Shown here: positions 58,565 through 64,000 of the stretch, piece by piece | How the letters are laid out: the number at the start of each line of letters is the position of its first letter | Position numbering within the stretch: the stretch's first letter is position 1 | Assembly (NCBI GenBank): GCA_018402085.1 | Contig: JAGYJM010000002.1 | Location: 2,309,501 to 2,373,500 of the forward strand | From: Flavobacteriales bacterium | GTDB taxonomy: Bacteria; Bacteroidota; Bacteroidia; Flavobacteriales_D; Sanyastnellaceae | Direction: 5' to 3' | DNA: 64,000 bases | Notes under the pieces: generated by a model | The model's input: only the letters and a program-made list of their open reading frames with translations | The model's database searches: none | What the model was told of the DNA's origin: nothing | Made by a program: the position numbers and the translations under genes

Positions 58565-61500
58565 CGAATCAAGGTGACGTTGCCCTGGCGCTTTTCAGTG
58601 CTGCCATCATTCAGCAGAGCGCGCAGTTGCCATACGTAGACACCCGAAGGTGCCCGCTGCCCCCGGAAGCGACCGTCCCAGCTATGGTCTGGATGATCGC
58701 TGGAGAATACCCGCTGCCCCCATCGGTCATAGACGTGAAACTCGAGGTTTTCAATGCCGCGCCCCCTGACGAAAAGGCGGTCATTCACGCCGTCATCATT
58801 GGGTGAAAAAATATCAGGTACAAAGAGCTTCGCCGGATCGAGCACACAAATTTCTTCGGCGAAATAATCGGTGCATCCGCCGATGTTCTCTACCTGCAGC
58901 TCGATGAAGTACTCTCCGGGAGCGAACTCACGCTCAGGGTTTCCCGCGCCGGTGTATGGCACCGTGTCCGTTTCGTTAAAAACCCAAAAGCCATCAACCG
59001 CATTTTGGCTAAGGTCAATGAAACTGACCGGATTCGATTCAAACGGAATGCAGTCAGCCTCGGGATTCGAACTGAAAAGTGCGGTGATCGGTGGATACGC
59101 AGGAATGAACACGAGGGTATCAAAGGTGCATCCTTCGAGGGTGTCCGCAACGAAAAGATTGTAGCTACCACCGGCAGGCCCAAAAATCTCTGTTCCGGGC
59201 AGCCCTTCCCATTGCACTTCATACTGGTTGCCTTCAGGTAGCGGAGTTGCCTGCGCAAAGCCTTCATCACCGAAACAGAGGGTATCGCTTGTCAGAATCT
59301 CGGCTGACAGCGGTGCCAGAACCTCTACGAAAACACTGTCACTCCATTCGTCACTGCAGTCGTCATTGAGCGTAGCCACATACCAGGTATTCGATTCAGG
59401 GGCTACATTGTGTTGATCCAATGAGATCAGTCCGTTGTTCCACTCGATCACGAGGTCGCTTCCGGGCTCGCCTCCTTCTCCGCTCACGTTGAGCGTGACC
59501 CCTTGCCCCGGACAAATCAGGCTGTCAGTGACGGTGAGCTCGCCCTGAATTGCCGGATAGACGAATGTTTCAACTTCGGTTTCACTGAAGCAATAATCGC
59601 CTTGCCATTCATAGTGAATGGTATGCTGTCCTTCTCCCGCGGTTGCAGGGTTGAAGCCATCGAAGTCAGCGGGGCCTGTGATCGAGCCGTCGTCGGGCTC
59701 AAAAGTCAGGCTGAAGGTTTGATTTTCATAACAGTAGATTGCTTCGAGTCCGCTTACCGTGGCTTGCTCAAACGTTTCTACAATTACTTCAACCTGCCCG
59801 GAGCATCCCGCCGGAGAGACCCAGGAGATATCGAAGATCCCTTGCCCGCTGACATCGGGGTCAAACCATCCACTCGCCGGATCAGTGACGCCGGTACCCG
59901 TCCAGGTACCACCTGGCGGCATCTGTGGATCGATGAAGAAAGCGCCTTCGGAAGAACAAAGGGCGTAGTCTCCAGCGAAAGGCTGTGGGGGATGAACGAC
60001 CATTACGATACTGTCAAGGCAGGTGTTGGCATTGTAGACGAGCGTATGTGCACCAATGGGTACAGAATCGGGATAAAACATCAATCTCCAGGGCTGATCG
60101 GCATTCGGATGGATGCCGTCGCCGGCCCAACTGCCGCCCCACGGGGTTCGTCCGACCCCGTCAAAATCGAGGAATACGGGATCCATTGCTCCCTCGCAGA
60201 AAAACATGGTATCGTTGAGAATTTCAGTTTGTCTGACGTACATCGAGATCGTGTCGGTACAACCATTTGGCGCATGGTATAGGAGGTCATGCCATGAGTC
60301 ATTAGGAGGTATTGACGGATCAAAGACACCGTTAATATCATCAATGATGGCAGTGCCTTCCCAGTAGCCACCGGTGGGCACGAAACCGGGTGCAAGTTCA
60401 TAGGGCAGTTCTTCCGGACAAGTATTTTGGGTGCGGTTGCCAATGTTGATCTCCTTCACGAACACCTCCCATTCCTGGTCGCATCCTTCGGCATCGTAGA
60501 ACAGGGTGATGTCGCCCGGGGTGGCCTCCTCGGGGTTCCATATTCCATAAAAATTATCGGTGATGCCTGAACCACTCCAGACACCACCAAAAGGCTCAAT
60601 GCCTAATGTATCTTCAACCACACTCTGGCAGACCGTATCGAGTGAAAAAGAGGCGACCAGGTTTTCGACATTTACAGTAAGCGAATCGGTGCAGCCATTC
60701 ACTGTGTAGTACACCAGAAAACTACCGGTCTCTTCAGGGTTGAAGAAAAGATCATTTTCAACATGCGGGCCGGTCCAGGTACCGCCTGCGGGTATTGCCT
60801 GGAGCGGAAAGGGATCTGTATCCGGACATGCCGCGGTGGCAATACCGGCGTCTATGGGTTCAATGTCAATGATAAGACTGTCGACGCAGGTTTCCTGAAA
60901 GGTGTAAAATATCCAGTTGGGTCCGGCATCGGCGTCATCGGGTTCGAAAAGGCCGGTATTTTCATTGATGATGCCGTTCCCCTGCCAGGTACCTCCTTCG
61001 GGTTGTCCGAGCAATTCAAATGCGGGTTCGCTCTGGCAGACCGTGAAATTCTCACCGCCCTCGATGAGTGCATTGATCACTTCAATATCGATGGTTTCTT
61101 GCGTTGTATTTCCGGTCTCCAGCTCGGTTACAGTGACGGTATAGGTTTCGGTGATGCTTGAGCAAACCGTATGCGGACCAGGACCATCTCCAACGCCATT
61201 GTCCCATTCATACAAGTAAGTAAAGCAGCCATCGGTGACGGCTTCAATATCCGTACATCCCCCACCGCAGAAGATGAGTCCGTTGCTTATGATTTCAACA
61301 TCGATAGGACATTGATCATAGAGGAAAGCTGTTTGTAGCTGAAAAATCCAGAGGCTATCGCACACATCGCGGATACCCAGCTCCATATCTACGTTATAGT
61401 TGCAGTTGAAGTCGAAACCATCGGTTAAGGTCACAAGAGCTGCGGTGGTGCTGTCATTGTTACAATCCAGCGCTTCTGCGCTGATGACATTGATCTCACC

Positions 61501-62046
61501 ATCGGCATTGACAACGAAGTCATTATCATCAAAAGAACCGCATTCTACAGGAGAAGAAAACTCGAGAATGAAGGAGTTGGTGCCGCATTCGGGCATTTCA
61601 TTGACTGAAATGGCGGGCGGAACGGGCGGTGGCGGGATGGTATTCCAGAATATGGAGAATCCACAGTAAGCAACACTGGGATCAGCGGCAAAGAACAGCG
61701 TCACCGACTCACCGGATGAGGTCACCGGGCCGGGCAGTTCAGTACCGGTCAGTGGACCGGCCAGGAGCGGTGCGCCGGTATCCGGTCCGTCATAAATCAT
61801 GAGTGAATCGAGTCCGTTTTCTACACAAAACTCTTCGAAGAAAGTCAGCTCGACCGGAGCCCCGCTGTTGATGGTAAAAGTGATCATCTCATTGATACCA
61901 TAGATGCCATCTTCCCCACCGCTGTCATATAGAATACCGTCACAATCGACTACGGTGGTATCCGACATATCGAATTCGGGGATATCCTGAGCGCTGGCGG
62001 CACTGACCGCAAGGCTCACGCAGAGAAGTAACCAAAAGCGGATCAT
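58561..62046 (-). CDS. Gliding-motility-type CHU_C surface protein (T9SS type B substrate)
   Basis: 1161 residues. Signal peptide to SAASAQ. N-terminal CUB-like domain (DGILYDSGGEDGIYGINEMITFTI ... YCGFSIFWN). A long series of ~70-90-residue Ig/PKD-like domains with recurring GGTWxGxGI motifs. The C-terminal ~95 residues (LFVPDIFSPNDDGVNDRLFVRGRGIENLEFHVYDRWGQRVFSS ... APSGVYVWQLRALL) are the CHU_C gliding-associated type B sorting domain. Operon partner of the PorP/SprF protein downstream. Likely a SprB-like or adhesive surface filament component. Confidence 0.95.
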   Translation of the reverse strand: MIRFWLLLCVSLAVSAASAQDIPEFDMSDTTVVDCDGILYDSGGEDGIYGINEMITFTINSGAPVELTFFEEFCVENGLDSLMIYDGPDTGAPLLAGPLTGTELPGPVTSSGESVTLFFAADPSVAYCGFSIFWNTIPPPPVPPAISVNEMPECGTNSFILEFSSPVECGSFDDNDFVVNADGEINVISAEALDCNNDSTTAALVTLTDGFDFNCNYNVDMELGIRDVCDSLWIFQLQTAFLYDQCPIDVEIISNGLIFCGGGCTDIEAVTDGCFTYLYEWDNGVGDGPGPHTVCSSITETYTVTVTELETGNTTQETIDIEVINALIEGGENFTVCQSEPAFELLGQPEGGTWQGNGIINENTGLFEPDDADAGPNWIFYTFQETCVDSLIIDIEPIDAGIATAACPDTDPFPLQAIPAGGTWTGPHVENDLFFNPEETGSFLVYYTVNGCTDSLTVNVENLVASFSLDTVCQSVVEDTLGIEPFGGVWSGSGITDNFYGIWNPEEATPGDITLFYDAEGCDQEWEVFVKEINIGNRTQNTCPEELPYELAPGFVPTGGYWEGTAIIDDINGVFDPSIPPNDSWHDLLYHAPNGCTDTISMYVRQTEILNDTMFFCEGAMDPVFLDFDGVGRTPWGGSWAGDGIHPNADQPWRLMFYPDSVPIGAHTLVYNANTCLDSIVMVVHPPQPFAGDYALCSSEGAFFIDPQMPPGGTWTGTGVTDPASGWFDPDVSGQGIFDISWVSPAGCSGQVEVIVETFEQATVSGLEAIYCYENQTFSLTFEPDDGSITGPADFDGFNPATAGEGQHTIHYEWQGDYCFSETEVETFVYPAIQGELTVTDSLICPGQGVTLNVSGEGGEPGSDLVIEWNNGLISLDQHNVAPESNTWYVATLNDDCSDEWSDSVFVEVLAPLSAEILTSDTLCFGDEGFAQATPLPEGNQYEVQWEGLPGTEIFGPAGGSYNLFVADTLEGCTFDTLVFIPAYPPITALFSSNPEADCIPFESNPVSFIDLSQNAVDGFWVFNETDTVPYTGAGNPEREFAPGEYFIELQVENIGGCTDYFAEEICVLDPAKLFVPDIFSPNDDGVNDRLFVRGRGIENLEFHVYDRWGQRVFSSDHPDHSWDGRFRGQRAPSGVYVWQLRALLNDGSTEKRQGNVTLIR

Positions 62047-62495
62047 CAGAGGGTATCGCGTATGGTGATCACCGGTGTTTGGATACTGTTGCTCCAGTTG
62101 CCGGCACGATCACGCAGTTGGAGGGTAAGCGTTGTGGTTTCTTCTTGAGTGCTTCCCAGGAGAAAAAGCGGGTTCATAAAAACGCCAATGGCACCTTCTA
62201 CTTTGAGTTCTTCAAGATCAGGGGTAACGGGTGGGATGTGGTAATAATCGGGGTTTTCAAGACGCGCGTCTTTCACAGACAAACAGATGGCATCCGGATC
62301 TTGCTCTCCGATGTCACCATTGCGGTCTTTGTAGCGAAAAACAACTTCAATGGAGTTGCTAAACTCTTCAACTTGACTTGCTGACATGCTCACGAATTCA
62401 ATTTCCGGCACATCGGTCCCCTCCTCTTCTTTGCGGCAAGCGGAGAATACCAGTACAAGCGTAAGAACAGCCAGAATGGATTTCAGTTGGGTCAT
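62046..62495 (-). CDS. Small lipoprotein of unknown function
   Basis: 149 residues from ATG 62495 (MTQLKSILAVLTLVLVFSACRKEEEG); the track start six bases earlier is a TTG. Lipobox FSAC. Body has IEVVFRYKDRNGDIGEQDPD and LTLQLRDRAGNWSNSIQTPVI, a single beta-sandwich domain that recurs in Bacteroidota lipoproteins. Starts two bases after the stop of the upstream gene and touches the CHU_C start, so it is tightly in the operon. Role unknown. Confidence 0.78.
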   Translation of the reverse strand: MTQLKSILAVLTLVLVFSACRKEEEGTDVPEIEFVSMSASQVEEFSNSIEVVFRYKDRNGDIGEQDPDAICLSVKDARLENPDYYHIPPVTPDLEELKVEGAIGVFMNPLFLLGSTQEETTTLTLQLRDRAGNWSNSIQTPVITIRDTL

Positions 62496-62497
62496 GC

Positions 62498-63454
62498 TCA
62501 AGGTACTTTCAGGCTGAAGATGGCATTTACAATTGGGCTCGAGCCTTCATTCGGGATGGTTACCGCTTCAGGCTGCACGTTGTCATCGAGCACACAACGC
62601 AGGTAAAAGTGATCTCCGGGCTGGGCCTCTGAAAAATCGATCGTTGCTTTCCAGATGTAAGGTACGTTTTGCCCGCCCAGCGACACTCCTGTCAACTGCG
62701 GCTGTTGCGACATGGTATAACTGGTGGCTTCGGAGAAATCGCTCAGGCTCTCCGAAAGCATCACGACCGGCGGCACCATAGAAGACTGAGCGGTGTTATC
62801 ATCTTCAATATAGATCCACACATCGACCGGGGCAGATTCAATTTCTATAGGTGTAATACCGGCTTCTTCGGGATCGCGTTGGTACGGGTTGGTGGTATTG
62901 CCTTCAGGAAACGCCAACAATCCTTCAACGCCCGGCGGGAAATCTGCACCGGCGGGGGGAGCAGGGGTGCCGAACATATCGGGTGCGCCGGCGGCAATCC
63001 AGTCGTAGATGAGTGAGCGATAATAGGCTTGTTGATCCGGCCAGTCGCTTCCTGCGTCAACGGTAAGGGGCATGATGCCCGAGCTGTTGGGCAAGTCAAC
63101 AGTCATGCGCGCCCACAGCAGTGAATTATCGGGGTCTCCCGGAACGACACGATGTTCGTATGAGTTTTCAAGGTCATTTGATATACCGGGATGATTGACC
63201 AATGAATTGTAAGATGAGCTGATACCGGTAAATGCGGGTTCGAAGGTTCCGTCATGGCAGCCGGAGTTGGCGCAAGTGGGCCTGAACACCTTTTCGTGCA
63301 GGTAAGCAAAATTTCCGGGTTGCAGCGCGCTAAGATCAGCGGTCACCTCAGGAAATTCGTATACGACCTGTTCATAGGGATTTTCAGGTTGCTCCTTTTC
63401 ACATGCGGTCATCACCGCCATTATCATCGCTATGGTCAAGAGAACATTTCTCAT
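62498..63454 (-). CDS. Lipoprotein with a cytochrome-like CX4CH motif
   Basis: 318 residues, lipoprotein signal MRNVLLTIAMIMAVMTAC. Near residue 60 VFRPTCANSGCHDGTFEPAF holds CX4CH, a spaced-out version of the CXXCH haem motif known in several Bacteroidota/Planctomycetes cytochrome-like domains. PGDPDNSLLWARM and SGIMPL follow, as in those domains (the Met could be the distal ligand). The C-terminal half is beta-rich. Whether haem is bound is unproven. Overlaps the upstream gene by four bases (ATGA). Confidence 0.78.
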   Translation of the reverse strand: MRNVLLTIAMIMAVMTACEKEQPENPYEQVVYEFPEVTADLSALQPGNFAYLHEKVFRPTCANSGCHDGTFEPAFTGISSSYNSLVNHPGISNDLENSYEHRVVPGDPDNSLLWARMTVDLPNSSGIMPLTVDAGSDWPDQQAYYRSLIYDWIAAGAPDMFGTPAPPAGADFPPGVEGLLAFPEGNTTNPYQRDPEEAGITPIEIESAPVDVWIYIEDDNTAQSSMVPPVVMLSESLSDFSEATSYTMSQQPQLTGVSLGGQNVPYIWKATIDFSEAQPGDHFYLRCVLDDNVQPEAVTIPNEGSSPIVNAIFSLKVP

Positions 63455-64000
63455 ATCTGATCAAGTAGCGACATGGTTCCTGGCGATACCGTTCCGGCAG
63501 CTTGTACTTCGGGTTTCACGCCAAGTAAATCAGCTACTGTCATCATTGTATCGCTGATTCGCCCAACGGGATTGTCTTCGTTGCCCACCATCAGGTTAGA
63601 CGGAATAGTTGGTCCGGCCATCAGAGAGAATATGCGTAAAGCGTTTTCATCAGAGTGGTCATAAGCTCTCCATTCGTTGGTGTCGAGAATTGGGTTTGGA
63701 TCACTGTTGCGACCACATTCGGGGGTGCAGATGATGGCCGTGTTGTTGGCCATATCCGGAACCTGTGACTGGATGTAATTCCAGATATGCCCTACAGCGT
63801 GATCAGCGCGGTGGAGGGCGGCGAGATATCCCGTAAAGTTTGAGTGGCATTGATCTACCGCACCAAGATTGACTACGGTGAGTGCCGGACGGAACCAATT
63901 CATGAGTTCACAGGCATAGCCAACGGTGCGGAGGTCACCGTTATCGCTGACAGCAGGGTGTGCGATACTATTGTTCAAGGTCTTGGCGAACATTTCGTCC
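63451..64000 (-). CDS. Alkaline-phosphatase/sulfatase-superfamily (DUF1501-like) protein, 5' end beyond window
   Basis: The frame stays open past the track ATG at 63993 to the window edge, so this is the C-terminal part. Visible: TVVNLGAVDQCHSNFTGYLAALHRADHAVGHIWNYIQSQ, IICTPECGRNSDPN and RAYDHSDENALRIFSLMAGPTIP, matching the metal-site region of the alkaline-phosphatase superfamily (Asp/His ligands, ECGRN in place of EFGR), closest to DUF1501-type proteins. First visible gene of the PorP/CHU_C operon. Catalytic activity unproven; substrate unknown. Confidence 0.72.
   Translation of the reverse strand, partial: DEMFAKTLNNSIAHPAVSDNGDLRTVGYACELMNWFRPALTVVNLGAVDQCHSNFTGYLAALHRADHAVGHIWNYIQSQVPDMANNTAIICTPECGRNSDPNPILDTNEWRAYDHSDENALRIFSLMAGPTIPSNLMVGNEDNPVGRISDTMMTVADLLGVKPEVQAAGTVSPGTMSLLDQI

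Noticed and set aside
1-64000. Diversity-generating retroelement, retron, phage or toxin-antitoxin system
   Set aside because: No reverse transcriptase, integrase, phage structural operon or recognisable toxin-antitoxin pair was found in any frame.

Overview
The window comes from a member of the Bacteroidota, most likely a marine-type Flavobacteriales (Cryomorphaceae/Schleiferiaceae-like) with roughly balanced base composition. The evidence is a fused SecDF, type IX secretion (T9SS) sorting domains on many secreted proteins, a PorP/SprF protein beside a gliding-type CHU_C protein, DUF4159 and DUF5606 genes, and the Bacteroidota -7 promoter word TAnnTTTG in front of many genes. The genus call is inference; no rRNA or tRNA gene was found.

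Layout. 1-3.8 kb: GIN-domain lipoprotein (cut by the window edge), a Cys-rich secreted protein, L-2-hydroxyglutarate oxidase and an MFS permease. 4.3-9.6 kb: minus-strand run of two OmpA-type proteins, hemE, holA and amn. 9.6-16.2 kb: stand-alone HSDR_N domain, DUF5606, M3 peptidase, threonylcarbamoyl-AMP synthase, dinB and 3-hydroxybutyryl-CoA dehydrogenase. 16.3-19.6 kb: tandem lipoprotein paralogues with a third decayed copy, a T9SS-exported M43 protease, and a K+ channel. 19.7-22 kb: IS256-family element with a frameshifted transposase, next to four ~245-bp tandem repeats. 22-29.7 kb: acyl-CoA ligase, PAP2, crcB, PafA-type phosphatase, M61 peptidase and a deiminase. 29.8-41.2 kb: a small membrane protein, a candidate ncRNA, DUF4159, secDF, tatA, a Ca/Na antiporter, AlkB, panB, a pseudouridine synthase, trxB, an M15 peptidase, a frameshifted corA and a 46-residue Cys/Lys-rich protein. 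41.4-64 kb: surface proteins (FG-GAP/dockerin, M1 peptidase, S74 fibre, Cys-repeat protein), then a five-gene operon ending in CHU_C and PorP.

The most unusual content is non-coding. (1) A dispersed 16-bp palindrome, CATCC-N6-TTTY-N6', changes its stem on both sides at once. It occurs between genes and inside genes; in three genes it encodes the signal-peptidase site AKA|QD. (2) A second oriented hairpin family, CGGAYGC...GCRTCCCT, is scattered through intergenic gaps. It is amplified into two 60-bp-period arrays (13 and 34 units) that share a ~250-bp trailer and flank two AT-richer surface-protein genes. (3) Several intergenic gaps are built from the same short recurring phrases, and one is a hairpin cluster bounded by 36-bp inverted repeats. 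I could not run alignments, folding or database searches, so family names rest on motifs I recognise and repeat families on direct reading of the sequence.
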